Of a stretch of DNA of 64,000 nt, positions 28,779 to 37,799 are shown in pieces. Source of the stretch: Nocardia sp. NBC_01327 (GTDB lineage: Bacteria; Actinomycetota; Actinomycetes; Mycobacteriales; Mycobacteriaceae); contig NZ_CP108383.1 of the NCBI RefSeq assembly GCF_035958815.1, positions 5,642,001 to 5,706,000 on the forward strand. Direction: 5' to 3'. A program made the position numbers and the translations under genes. A model generated the notes under the pieces. The model did not search any database. It had not been told where the DNA came from and saw nothing but the letters and a program-made list of their open reading frames with translations. The stretch's first letter is position 1; every line of letters begins with the position of its first letter.

Positions 28779-30199
28779 CCGAGACCGCCGCGCGCCCACC
28801 GGAGGAGCGGGCGGGCGGTGCGGCGGGCGCGTGGATCGCCTTCGGCGGCTGCTTGATCGCGGTCTTCATGCAGATGATCGATGTGACCATCGTGAACACC
28901 GCTCTGCCGAGCCTGACCGCGGACCTGGGCGCGTCCCGGCAGGCGCAATTGCTGGTGGTGTCGGCGTATTCGCTGGCCTTCGCCTGCACACTGCTGACCG
29001 CGGCCCGCATCGGTGAGCTGGCCGGTCGGCGCGCGGTATTCCTGGTCTCGGTGGCGGCGTTCACGGCGGCCTCGGTGTGGTGCGGAATATCCAGCAGTGC
29101 AGGCGAACTCGTGGCCGCGCGAGTGGTGCAGGGCATTGCGGGGGCGGGCATGGCGGCGCAGACCATCGCGATCCTGACGGCCATCTTCCCGCGCGACCGG
29201 CACGGGCAGGTATTCGCGATGTACGGCGCGACCGCCGGATTCGCGGGCATGCTCGGGCCGATTCTGGGCGGCGCGCTGCTGACCGTGAATCCCTGGGGGC
29301 TGGGCTGGCATTCGGTGTTCCTGCTCAACGTGCCGCTCGGCGTGCTCGCGTTCGTGCTGGCACTGCGTTATCTGCGACTCGGACGCCCGGCGACGCGGAC
29401 GCGACTCGATCTCGGCGGGGCGGTGCTGTCGAGTGTGGCGCTGTTCGGGCTGCTCGCCGCGCTCGCCGATGCCCAGCAGAACGGCTGGCGCGCAGGCACG
29501 GTCGTCATGCTGATCGCGGCGCTGCTGTGGGCGGCGGTGTTCTTCGCCCAGCAGCGCGGCAAGGCCGGGCAGGGCGGCAATCCGCTACTGCGATTCGATC
29601 TGTTCGCCGATCGCGGCTTCGCGATCGGCGCGGTGCTGATCACCGTATTCTTCGGCCTGTTCACGGCTTTCGTCTTCGCCGTATCGATCACGCTGCAGGA
29701 CGAGCTGCGCTTCTCCCCGTGGCGGACCGGTCTGATGATGACGCCGTTCGCGCTGGGAGCGGGCGCGGGCGCGCTCGTCTCACCGATCCTGCTGCGGCGG
29801 TGGGGAGTTCGCACGCTCGCGGCCGGAATCACCGCGTACGGCGTGTGTGTCGCGATCGGGGCCGGTTATCTGCACGTGAGCTCCGGCGCGGTCTCGCTTC
29901 CCTTGGCGGTGGGGCCGGTCTTCCTGTCCGGGCTGGGCGTTGGATTGTTCGGCGTCCAGCTGCCGCCGCTCATGCTGTCGCGGCTCGATCAGCAGCAGAT
30001 GGACGCCGCCTCGGGCCTGCTGCCGACCATCGAGCAGATCGGCAACGGACTGGGGCTCGCGGTGCTCAGCGCGGTCTTCTTCCGGGTACACACGCTGGCC
30101 GGCAGCGTCACCATGTTCGCGGCAATCGCGGTGGTGGCCCTGTGCCTGGGCGCACTGGCCCTGGCACTGCCGGAGCGAACGGGGGTGTCACCGTGGTGA
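28775..30199 (+). CDS. MFS transporter, DHA2-type (14-TMS) exporter
   Basis: A 474-residue major facilitator of the drug:H+ antiporter-2 type, with about 14 hydrophobic segments; the first carries the family-typical QMIDVTIVNTALP and the loop 2-3 motif is GELAGRRAVF. The GTG start overlaps the PKS stop (GTGA), and its own stop overlaps the acyltransferase start in the same way, so all three are coupled. In this context it may export a lipid product or intermediate, or a side metabolite; drug export cannot be excluded. Confidence 0.9.
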   Translation: MTETAARPPEERAGGAAGAWIAFGGCLIAVFMQMIDVTIVNTALPSLTADLGASRQAQLLVVSAYSLAFACTLLTAARIGELAGRRAVFLVSVAAFTAASVWCGISSSAGELVAARVVQGIAGAGMAAQTIAILTAIFPRDRHGQVFAMYGATAGFAGMLGPILGGALLTVNPWGLGWHSVFLLNVPLGVLAFVLALRYLRLGRPATRTRLDLGGAVLSSVALFGLLAALADAQQNGWRAGTVVMLIAALLWAAVFFAQQRGKAGQGGNPLLRFDLFADRGFAIGAVLITVFFGLFTAFVFAVSITLQDELRFSPWRTGLMMTPFALGAGAGALVSPILLRRWGVRTLAAGITAYGVCVAIGAGYLHVSSGAVSLPLAVGPVFLSGLGVGLFGVQLPPLMLSRLDQQQMDAASGLLPTIEQIGNGLGLAVLSAVFFRVHTLAGSVTMFAAIAVVALCLGALALALPERTGVSPW

Positions 30200-31581
30200 G
30201 TTTCGGGTTGATCGACGAATGGGAGCCCGCTCCGGGGCGGCTGCTGAGCTGGGTGGCGTCCCCGGAATCGATAGCGCGGGCCGGGCAGGCCCCCGTTCAT
30301 CCGACGCCGCCGTCCCATCAGCAGGAGCAGTATCTGCGCGCCGCCGGCCGCAATGCCGCGGCCGACTTCCGGTACTCCGGACTGTGCCTGGTGACCGCCG
30401 AGGTGCCCGAGCTCCTCGACCGGCAGGCCATGACGCGGGCGATCAATGCTTTTCTGCTGCGGCACGATACTTTTCGAACCTGGTTCGCCCTCTCGGCGAC
30501 CGGCGCGGTGGTGCGGCATCTGGTTCCGGCGGAGGCCGTCGAATTCGTCGCCGTGGACAATGGCGAGATCGACAATGCCGAGGGCATCCGCGAGCACATT
30601 CAGAAGACGACTCCCGGCCCGTTCCAATGGGACTGTTTCAGCTTCGGGGCGATCGAGCACGACGGGTCGACAACGCTCTACCTTGCGGTCGATCATCTGC
30701 ACACCGACGGTGTCGCGCAATACATCTCGTGCTTCGATCTGGCGCAGCTGTATGCCCGCGAGACCGGCACGGAAATCGAATCACCGGTGCGGCCGGCCAG
30801 TTTCATCGACTACTGCGCACGCGAGCGCGAGCGTTCGGACCAGCAGACGGCCGCCACACCCGGCGTGCGGAAGTGGCTGGAACTCGTGCGCGGCAATGAC
30901 GGCGAATTGCCTTCGTTCCCTTTGGATCTCGGCAAGCGGCTGGACGGCTACAACCGCAGCGCACACCGCACCGTCGATCTCTTCGACGAGGACGGGGCGC
31001 AGCGTTTCGAGCAGGCCTGCCAGGCGGGCGGCGCGGAATTCGCCGGGGGCATTTTCGCCGTGGCCGCGCTCACCGAGCGTGAACTCACCGGCAGTGACTA
31101 CTACTTCGGCATGACGCCCATCAGCACGCGCGGCTCCGTGGCGGAAATGGCCTCGGTCGGGTGGTACGTGACACTGGTGCCCGTCGCCTTCCCGGTCGCC
31201 GCGAGCGCGGGGTTCGCCCGCACCGTCACCCGTGCGCAGCGGGCCTACGAGAGCGGTTTGCGGCTGACCTCGGTATCGTTCCATCGTGTGCTGGAACTCG
31301 CGGCGGACCACACCGGGATCGCGGTGCCGCCCGGCTGGGTGACGCCGATGATCTCGTACGTGGACGCCCGCGAATTCGCCGGCAGCGAGGTCTACGACGA
31401 GATTCGCGGCGGGGTGTACGCCAACCGTGCGGCCAGTGAGGAGGTCCTCATCTGGATCAACCGGCTGCCCTCGGGAACGTCGCTGAGCGTGATCTATCCC
31501 GATACCCCCGTGGCGCACGACTCAGTGGATCGCTATGTGGCGGTGCTGAAGTCGGTATTCCGCGAGGCCGCCGCTCACTGA
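30196..31581 (+). CDS. PapA-type acyltransferase (condensation-domain superfamily)
   Basis: A 461-residue member of the polyketide-associated protein/condensation fold. The catalytic HxxxDG motif is H167-LHT-DG172; RHDTFRT (89-95) matches the conserved (R)HxxLR region; GWY at 322-324 corresponds to the GWF/DFGWG structural motif. It should transfer a PKS-derived acyl chain onto a hydroxyl of a sugar, diol or similar acceptor. It is translationally coupled to the PKS-MFS pair, a PKS-Pap neighbourhood as in mycobacterial SL-1, DAT and LOS loci. Its end overlaps the convergent antigen-85-like gene by 7 bp. Confidence 0.87.
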   Translation: MSFGLIDEWEPAPGRLLSWVASPESIARAGQAPVHPTPPSHQQEQYLRAAGRNAAADFRYSGLCLVTAEVPELLDRQAMTRAINAFLLRHDTFRTWFALSATGAVVRHLVPAEAVEFVAVDNGEIDNAEGIREHIQKTTPGPFQWDCFSFGAIEHDGSTTLYLAVDHLHTDGVAQYISCFDLAQLYARETGTEIESPVRPASFIDYCARERERSDQQTAATPGVRKWLELVRGNDGELPSFPLDLGKRLDGYNRSAHRTVDLFDEDGAQRFEQACQAGGAEFAGGIFAVAALTERELTGSDYYFGMTPISTRGSVAEMASVGWYVTLVPVAFPVAASAGFARTVTRAQRAYESGLRLTSVSFHRVLELAADHTGIAVPPGWVTPMISYVDAREFAGSEVYDEIRGGVYANRAASEEVLIWINRLPSGTSLSVIYPDTPVAHDSVDRYVAVLKSVFREAAAH

Positions 31582-32630
31582 TCGAGCGCGGCGGCGAAGA
31601 CCGGCCAGGAATTGTGCAGATCCTCCTGCCAGTAGCCCCAGGAGTGGGTGCCGCTCGACCGCAGATCGAAGACCGCGGGAATGTCCAAGTCCCGGAAGCG
31701 ATCCCGCAGCTGCCTGGTGCACACATCGGTGACGGCGTCGAGAATGCCGCCGAGAACGAGCTGATCGACCAGCTTCCCCGGACTGCCGCCGATACCGGGA
31801 CCGTCCAGCGTATCGAGCGGACCCGGCGCGCCCGTGCCCGAGGACACGTAGATCGCCGTGCCACGCAACTGCTCCGCGTGCAGATACGGATCATTGGCGG
31901 TCCAGGCGGGATCGGCGGGCGGCCCCCACAGATTGAGCGGGTCTCCGCGCTGGGACGCCACAATGGCATCCACCATGACCTGGCCAGCCGGATCGCTGGT
32001 GCGCACACAGCCGCTGTAGGAGCCGATGGCGCGGTAGCGGCCCGGTGCGGCCAGCGCCAGCCGGAATACCGCCGAGCTCGCCATGGACAGGCCCGCCAGG
32101 GCGTTCCGCCCGCTGCCGCCGAATGCGGTGTCCATGATCGGCGGCAGCTCCTGGGTGAGGAAGGTGCTCCAGCGCTGTCTGCCCAGGACCGGGTCGTCCG
32201 CGCGCCAGTCGGCGAAGAAACTGCCCGCGCCGCCGATCGGGATCACCACGGTGACCTGCTTATCGGCGAAGAAGCGCTCGGCATCGGTCTTGGTCAGCCA
32301 GTTGCTGCCGTCGCTCCACAGCCCGGTGCCGGCGCCGCCGTCCACACCGTTGAGCAGATAGAGGGTGGGCGCCGGGCGTGAATCATCCGGCGCGGGGAGC
32401 ACTTCCACCGGTACGAGGCGATCCATCGCCGCCGAGTACACGCTCAGGTCGAGGATCCGGCCCGGTCCCTGTGCCACGGCGACGAGCCGTGCGCCATCGG
32501 ACGCCGGGCGGGCGGCGGCCATGGCTCGCGCCGGGATCGGGATATCGGTCCCCGGCGGCGGAGCGGCCGCGGCAGATCCGCCCATGCCCATCAGCACAGC
32601 GGCGAGCAGTACTGCGGTCGCGCGAACCAT
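31575..32630 (-). CDS. Antigen-85-like esterase / mycolyltransferase family, secreted
   Basis: A 351-residue exported alpha/beta hydrolase. Residues 1-23 are a signal peptide ending in AAA. The nucleophile elbow is GLSMAS with S182, and the C-terminal HSWGYWQEDL (H329) closely parallels the HSWEYW of antigen 85 proteins; LYLLNGVDGG near residue 91-100 and the WSTFLTQELPP segment also match. Family members transfer mycoloyl or other acyl groups onto trehalose or related sugars outside the membrane. Lying convergent with the PapA gene and divergent from the FadD-like gene, it may finish or remodel the exported lipid. A longer start adds 42 Cys/Arg-rich residues and is less likely. Confidence 0.88.
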   Translation of the reverse strand: MVRATAVLLAAVLMGMGGSAAAAPPPGTDIPIPARAMAAARPASDGARLVAVAQGPGRILDLSVYSAAMDRLVPVEVLPAPDDSRPAPTLYLLNGVDGGAGTGLWSDGSNWLTKTDAERFFADKQVTVVIPIGGAGSFFADWRADDPVLGRQRWSTFLTQELPPIMDTAFGGSGRNALAGLSMASSAVFRLALAAPGRYRAIGSYSGCVRTSDPAGQVMVDAIVASQRGDPLNLWGPPADPAWTANDPYLHAEQLRGTAIYVSSGTGAPGPLDTLDGPGIGGSPGKLVDQLVLGGILDAVTDVCTRQLRDRFRDLDIPAVFDLRSSGTHSWGYWQEDLHNSWPVFAAALDQ

Positions 32631-32802
32631 GCGGGCGACCGTAGGCCCGGAAATTGTCGCGCCGCAGCCCGATCGGAAGTCTCTGGAGAACCGACCAGCA
32701 CAACCGCATCGGCACTGGTATTCACCACAAACTTGCTCGGGATTCGCCCTGACCATCGAATTCCACTGTTAGCGTGCAGATTCGGATCCGCTGTCGTATC
32801 CC

Positions 32803-34932
32803 GTGCCGAAGCACGCGGCCGCAACGGTCCCGATCTTCATATCGGCACTTGTCAGAACGGCAAGCACATTGGTTACCGAAATCTTCGATACGACAGTGGA
32901 TTTGCCGGTCGCACCGGAAGTGATCCGCGGTCTCCTGATCGATCCGCAGCTGTATCCGAGAATTTTCGCGGGTGTGGGCGCCTGCGAGCAGGTGGACACC
33001 CTCGGCGAGGGGCTGTCCTGGTTGATGCGCATCGGCACCATCACCTCCGGGGTGCATACCCGCAGGGCGACCTTCCACCCCGATCGGCACGGCGGCATGC
33101 AACTGCGGTGCACCGAGACCGGCGCCCTGGTGAGCGTGCGGCTGCGCAGGCGGGAGGAGCTGACGCGGCTCACCATCTCCTATTTCGGAGTCGGCCGCAT
33201 CCATCCCGCGGTGGCGGCGCTGTCGAATGCGGAGGTGATCGAGTGGACCGAGGCCGGATTCGCGCGACTGCTCGAATTGGTCTCCGGTGCGCAGACTTCG
33301 GTCGTGGTCAATGGCGAGGACCGTCCGTTGCGGCGGCGCGCCCAGGTGGCCGGGCAGATCGCGGCGACCGGCGTGGTGCGCCCGCTGCGGCCGGTGCGCG
33401 CGGTGAAACAGATGGGCGGCCTGGCCAGATGGGGTTTCAACCTGGCCGGCGGGTATGCGGCGGCAGCCGGGTACGCACCCGATCGGATCGCCGTGGTGGA
33501 CGGTCACGGGTCTCGGACATTCCGTGAGATGCACGAGCGCAGCCGGGCGCTCGCGGGCGCCATGGCGAGCCTCGGACTCGGACCCGGCGAGGCGGTGGGG
33601 CTGCTCGCGCGCAATCACGCCGGAATGATCGAAACCATGGTCGCCGCAGGCAAACTCGGCGTCGATGTTATTCTACTCAATGCCGGATTGTCGGCACGGC
33701 GGATCGAGGACATCGTGCAGCGGCACCGGCTCACCTCACTGTTCGTGGACGGGGATCTCGAACCGCTGGTCGACTACCTGCACGCCGATATCCGCCGCTA
33801 CCGGACCGATTCACCGGCCGGCGGGCATACGACAACGGAGGATCTGATAGCGCAGGGCCACACCAGGTTCCGCGCACCCGCCCGGAAGGGCCGGCTGATC
33901 GTCCTCACCTCGGGGACCAGCGGCACCCCGAAGGGCGCCCGCCGCCCGCATGCCCGGGGATTCGCCACCATCGCCGCCCTGCTGTCGCGAATTCCCCTGC
34001 GCATGAACGAAACCATGCTCATCCCCGCACCGCTGTTCCACACCTGGGGGCTGGCGGCGCTGCAGTTGAGCACCGCCCTGCGCGCCACCGTCGTCCTGCC
34101 CGAACGATTCGACGCCGAGGACTGCCTGCGGCTTGTCGCCGAACACCGGGTGAGTTCCCTCATCGTCGTGCCGACCATGGTGCAGCGCATTCTCGATCTG
34201 CCCGTCGCGGTGCGCGCCCGATACGACACCTCGAGCCTGCGCGTAGTCGCGAGTTGCGGTGCGCCACTGACCGGTACGACCGTGCTGCGCTTCCTGGACG
34301 CTTTCGGCGACATCCTCTACAACACCTACGGGTCCACCGAGGTGTCCTGGGCCACCATCGCCACTCCGGAGGATCTGCGGGTCTCCCCGACCACGGCCGG
34401 TCGGCCGCCGCTCGGCACCAGGGTCGCGGTGCTGGACGACCATCGGAAACCCGTCGCCATCGGCGCGATCGGGCGGATCTACGTCGGCAACCATATGCTC
34501 TTCGACGGCTATGTGAACTGCCCGCCGCCCGAGGAGGCCGGCGGACTGCTGGACACCGGCGATCTCGGGTATCTCGATATGACCGGCCGCCTGTTCATCG
34601 CCGGCCGGGACGACGAGATGATCATCTCCGGTGGTGAGAACGTTTTCCCCCGCCCGGTCGAGGAGGCCCTGGCCCATCTGCCGCAGATCAGCGAGGTGGC
34701 CGTGGTCGGCGTTCCGGATCACGAGTTCGGCCAGCGCCTGGCCGCCTATATCGTCAAACGTGAAGGCTCAGGCCTGGATCCGGATATGGTCCGCACCTAT
34801 ATCCGCCATCGCCTGAGCCGCTTCAGCGTTCCCCGCGATATCGTCTTCCTCCCCGCGCTCCCCCGCGGCGAGACCGGCAAGGTCCTCAAGCGACTGCTCA
34901 CCGGGGCGCTGGCCGATCCCCCGACCGCCTGA
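32803..34932 (+). CDS. SRPBCC-like domain fused to acyl-CoA/acyl-AMP synthetase (FadD-like)
   Basis: A 709-residue adenylate-forming enzyme with about 200 extra residues at the N-terminus. The ligase half (about 225-705) has the P-loop LTSGTSGTPKG (369-379), YGSTE (509-513), a GRDDEMIISGGENVFP hinge region and the catalytic lysine K693 in ETGKVLKR. The N-terminal part (TEIFDTTVDLPVAPEVIRG onward) looks like a SRPBCC/polyketide-cyclase-like lipid-binding fold; that assignment is by pattern. It is divergent from the antigen-85-like gene and close to the PKS, so it may activate the starter acid. The GTG start has no clear ribosome site; a TTG near codon 23 is an alternative. Confidence 0.8.
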   Translation: MPKHAAATVPIFISALVRTASTLVTEIFDTTVDLPVAPEVIRGLLIDPQLYPRIFAGVGACEQVDTLGEGLSWLMRIGTITSGVHTRRATFHPDRHGGMQLRCTETGALVSVRLRRREELTRLTISYFGVGRIHPAVAALSNAEVIEWTEAGFARLLELVSGAQTSVVVNGEDRPLRRRAQVAGQIAATGVVRPLRPVRAVKQMGGLARWGFNLAGGYAAAAGYAPDRIAVVDGHGSRTFREMHERSRALAGAMASLGLGPGEAVGLLARNHAGMIETMVAAGKLGVDVILLNAGLSARRIEDIVQRHRLTSLFVDGDLEPLVDYLHADIRRYRTDSPAGGHTTTEDLIAQGHTRFRAPARKGRLIVLTSGTSGTPKGARRPHARGFATIAALLSRIPLRMNETMLIPAPLFHTWGLAALQLSTALRATVVLPERFDAEDCLRLVAEHRVSSLIVVPTMVQRILDLPVAVRARYDTSSLRVVASCGAPLTGTTVLRFLDAFGDILYNTYGSTEVSWATIATPEDLRVSPTTAGRPPLGTRVAVLDDHRKPVAIGAIGRIYVGNHMLFDGYVNCPPPEEAGGLLDTGDLGYLDMTGRLFIAGRDDEMIISGGENVFPRPVEEALAHLPQISEVAVVGVPDHEFGQRLAAYIVKREGSGLDPDMVRTYIRHRLSRFSVPRDIVFLPALPRGETGKVLKRLLTGALADPPTA

Positions 34933-34946
34933 CACCGTCCCGCCGG

Positions 34947-35180
34947 TCAGTGCCAGAGTCGGCGACACGGCAACTGCCGCAGTTCTTTTCGTACCCGGCG
35001 GTCCACCCGGACCGTCAAACCGACCTGGGCTGCGGCAGTCGCGAATTCCCACGCTTCCGCACGGGTCGCGGCATACTCCAGCACCAGCGGCCGGTCCGGC
35101 CGATCGAAGCAGACGATAACGCGATGAGTCAGCGCATCCGCAACGAACTCGGATGCCATGACGTCGACGCTGTACCTCAT
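34947..35180 (-). CDS. Small hypothetical protein
   Basis: A 77-residue protein starting MRYSVDVMASEFVADAL, with an RVIVCFDRPDRPLVLEY strand and a basic C-terminus RVRKELRQLPCRRLW. I do not recognise the family. It has plausible amino-acid composition for an actinobacterial alpha/beta protein and ends 14 nt from the convergent FadD stop; the coding case rests on composition and placement only. An internal ATG (MASEFV) is an alternative start. Confidence 0.45.
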   Translation of the reverse strand: MRYSVDVMASEFVADALTHRVIVCFDRPDRPLVLEYAATRAEAWEFATAAAQVGLTVRVDRRVRKELRQLPCRRLWH

Positions 35181-35291
35181 TACCCGACAGTAGGACTCAC
35201 TCCGCGCGCGCACCCCGATCTGGATTTCCATCGGACATGTCACAGCGACGCCACCCGGCATTCTGGGCGATGTCACCGGCGCGCACGGTGG

Positions 35292-35879
35292 TCAGCCGGC
35301 GGGTAGCGGGGCGTCCGTGCTCTTGCGGACTTGAAAGGCCGTGAAAGCCTCCATGACCCCGATGACGATGAGCCACCAGCCCGTGAGCACGGTGAGGACG
35401 CTGATCGAGTCGAAAGGCGACACGATCAGCACCGCGCCACCGGCGGCGATGACAAGACCGAACACCGCCTGCCACACGCGGGACGGCGACGCCGGATCCG
35501 ACAGCGCCGCGATGAGCAGCGTGACACCGCGGAACAGCCAGCCGATACCGATCCACAGGGCCAGCAGCAGCACCGATTCGAAGACGCTGCGGAAGCAGAA
35601 GAATCCCAGCATCAGCGACAGGATGCCGCTGAGGAAGGCGAGCACCCGCATCCCAGCGGTGACATGCGGGCCGAATGCCGCGAACAGTTGCAGCACACCG
35701 GATATCACGAGGTAGACGCCCAGCAGCACACCGGCGACCACCAGCGTGGGGCCGGGCCACGCCAGAATCAGCAGACCGAGTACCGCCGCCGCGACACCGG
35801 TGATCAAAATGGATTTCCATGCGTGCCGGGCCATCGGATGCGCCGGTCCCGCCAAATGCGTTGCAGTCATGCTCGCCAT
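35292..35879 (-). CDS. HdeD family membrane protein (DUF308)
   Basis: A 195-residue integral membrane protein with six hydrophobic segments in three hairpins, the HdeD/DUF308 plan: segments begin near residues 16, 40, 70, 95, 128 and 152. HdeD proteins are linked to acid resistance in E. coli; in actinobacteria the role is unproven. The ATG has a GAGGAG site and removes a Pro/Arg-rich 92-residue upstream extension. It follows the AraC-type regulator gene on the same strand by 98 nt. Confidence 0.82.
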   Translation of the reverse strand: MASMTATHLAGPAHPMARHAWKSILITGVAAAVLGLLILAWPGPTLVVAGVLLGVYLVISGVLQLFAAFGPHVTAGMRVLAFLSGILSLMLGFFCFRSVFESVLLLALWIGIGWLFRGVTLLIAALSDPASPSRVWQAVFGLVIAAGGAVLIVSPFDSISVLTVLTGWWLIVIGVMEAFTAFQVRKSTDAPLPAG

Positions 35880-35977
35880 GATGCTCCTCGCAGGTGAAAT
35901 AGATTGTGGTGCAGCGATACCGGCGTGATTGCGACATATCTGCCGACCGGTCGGCGAGCGGCACCGGCCGCACCGCC

Positions 35978-36916
35978 TCAGCCGCCGTGATAGGTCCGGC
36001 GGTACGCGGTGGGTGCGACGCCGCTGAGGCGTTTGAACTGGGTGCGGAAGTTGGTCGCGGAGGTGAAACCGGTTCTGCGGGCAATGCGTTCGACGTCGTA
36101 GTCGGTGGTCTCGAGGAGTTCCTGGGCGAGGCGGATGCGGGTGACGTTGAGCCATTGCATGGGTGTCTGGCCGGTCTCGTCATGGAAGCGGCGGTTGAGG
36201 GTGCGAATGCTGGTGGCGGCGTGGGCGGCGAGATCCTCCAGGGTGAGATCGCGGTGGGCGTTCTCCTCGATCCAGTGCAGGAGCGGTGCAAGGGTGGTGT
36301 GCACGGCCTGGCGATTGCGGACGATGAATTGGGCTTGGCCGCCGTCACGATGTAGCGGCGCGACGGCGAGTCGGGAGGCTTCGGCGGCCACCGCCGTTCC
36401 GTAGTCCCGGCGGACCAGATGCAGGCACAGATCCAGACCGGCCGACGCCCCGGCCGAGGTGAGGATCTGACCGTTGTCGACGTAGAGGACATCGGGGTCC
36501 AGATCGACCCGGGGGAACGCCGAGCGGAAGAGCTCGGCCGCGAACCAGTGTGTCGTAGCGCGTTTTCCGTCGAGGAGGCCGGCTTCGGCGACGGTGAAGG
36601 CGCCGACGCAGATGGAGGCGATCCGGGTGCCCGCGGCCGCCGCCGCGCGGAGTGCGGCCACGGCGGCGGGCGGGGTCGCGACCGCAGGGTTGTTCCGGCC
36701 GGGCACGACGATGGTGTCGGCGCGCAGCAGCGCGTCCAGCCCGTGGTCGGTGGCCAATGCGAGCGGACCGGCGGTGACGACCGGTTCGGTCCCGCACACG
36801 AGGACGCGGTACCCGGGCCTGCCCGTGGCCAGCGTTACGCGTCCGAACACCTCGATCGGGGTCGTCAGATCGAAGGCGATCGTATCGGGCAGCGCCAGAA
36901 CAGCGACGGTGTGCAT
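35978..36916 (-). CDS. GlxA/AraC-type regulator with DJ-1/PfpI-like sensor domain
   Basis: A 312-residue regulator. The N-terminal half is a DJ-1/PfpI class-I glutamine-amidotransferase-like domain with the elbow SICVGAFTVAEAG (C103), and the C-terminal about 100 residues are an AraC double helix-turn-helix (LEDLAAHAATSIRTLNRRF and VERIARRTGFTSATNFR). GlxA-type proteins act as transcription activators whose sensor domain need not be an enzyme. It is divergent from a stand-alone DJ-1/PfpI gene with 189 nt between, which is the natural target. Confidence 0.9.
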   Translation of the reverse strand: MHTVAVLALPDTIAFDLTTPIEVFGRVTLATGRPGYRVLVCGTEPVVTAGPLALATDHGLDALLRADTIVVPGRNNPAVATPPAAVAALRAAAAAGTRIASICVGAFTVAEAGLLDGKRATTHWFAAELFRSAFPRVDLDPDVLYVDNGQILTSAGASAGLDLCLHLVRRDYGTAVAAEASRLAVAPLHRDGGQAQFIVRNRQAVHTTLAPLLHWIEENAHRDLTLEDLAAHAATSIRTLNRRFHDETGQTPMQWLNVTRIRLAQELLETTDYDVERIARRTGFTSATNFRTQFKRLSGVAPTAYRRTYHGG

Positions 36917-37105
36917 GGCAAGAACCTAGCGTGTGACACCTGCGGCTAATCCCGCGATCCTGCGCTTTCCGCACTGTTTTCTCATGTTCCGGGCATTGGC
37001 AAAATTCGGCCGCATCGTGGCAATCGAGCCACTCGCGAATACGGCTCGCCCGCGACAGCATTGACGGCGTCCGGCAGCACCGCCCGGACAGTGGAGGAGA
37101 GCCGC

Positions 37106-37762
37106 ATGCATGCCCAAATCGTTCTGTTCGATGGCTTCGACCCGCTGGATGTGATCGCGCCGTTCGAGGTGCTCGCCGCCGGCAGTGACGCCGTCGGCGG
37201 TGAGCTGATCGTGGAGTTGGTCTCCGCCGAGGGAGCCCGAGCCGTGGTCAGCGGTACCCGCGGACTCGTACTGCACGCGACAGCCCAGCTCGATCCGGCG
37301 AAGCCCGGATACATCATCGTTCCCGGCGCATCGGGACCGGTCGACTGCGATCCCGACGCGGGCGTCGACACCATCCCGGTACTGCTAGCACGGCTGGGCG
37401 AGACCGACCTCGTCCCGCTCATGCGGCTGGCCCTGGACAACCCCGCGATCGTCGTCGCGACCGTCTGCGGCGGCGCGCTCGGACTGGCCATGGCGGGCCT
37501 GCTCGAGGGCCGCACTGCCACCACCCACACGCTCGGCACCGACATGCTGGAGGCCACCGGGGTCAATGTCGTGCGCGCGCGAGTCGTGGACGACGGCGAC
37601 CTGGTCACCGCGGGCGGCGTCACCTCCGGTCTCGATCTCGCGCTGCACCTGCTGGAACGCGCGTACGGCCCCCGCGTCTGCCTCGCCGTGGAGACCCTCT
37701 TCGAATACGAGCGGCGCGGCACCACCTGGACCGCCACCGGGCGCGTCCCCGTCACCGTATGA
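37106..37762 (+). CDS. DJ-1/PfpI family protein
   Basis: A 218-residue class-I glutamine-amidotransferase-fold protein. The nucleophile elbow is VCGGALG with C121, and IVPGASGP supplies the oxyanion side. Members include isonitrile hydratase-like, protease-like and glyoxalase-like enzymes; no reaction can be assigned. The ATG follows GGAGGAGAGCCGC. It is divergent from the GlxA-type regulator and 37 nt upstream of a small gene of unknown function, likely its operon partner. Confidence 0.88.
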   Translation: MHAQIVLFDGFDPLDVIAPFEVLAAGSDAVGGELIVELVSAEGARAVVSGTRGLVLHATAQLDPAKPGYIIVPGASGPVDCDPDAGVDTIPVLLARLGETDLVPLMRLALDNPAIVVATVCGGALGLAMAGLLEGRTATTHTLGTDMLEATGVNVVRARVVDDGDLVTAGGVTSGLDLALHLLERAYGPRVCLAVETLFEYERRGTTWTATGRVPVTV

Positions 37763-37799
37763 CCTTGCCGTTCAACAATACTCACGAGGAGAACCCGCT

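Noticed and set aside
27021..28799. A 592-codon reverse frame over the PKS ER-KR-ACP region
   Set aside because: Same cause: it opposes conserved catalytic motifs (ER NADPH loop, KR, ACP serine) and has no recognisable domain.
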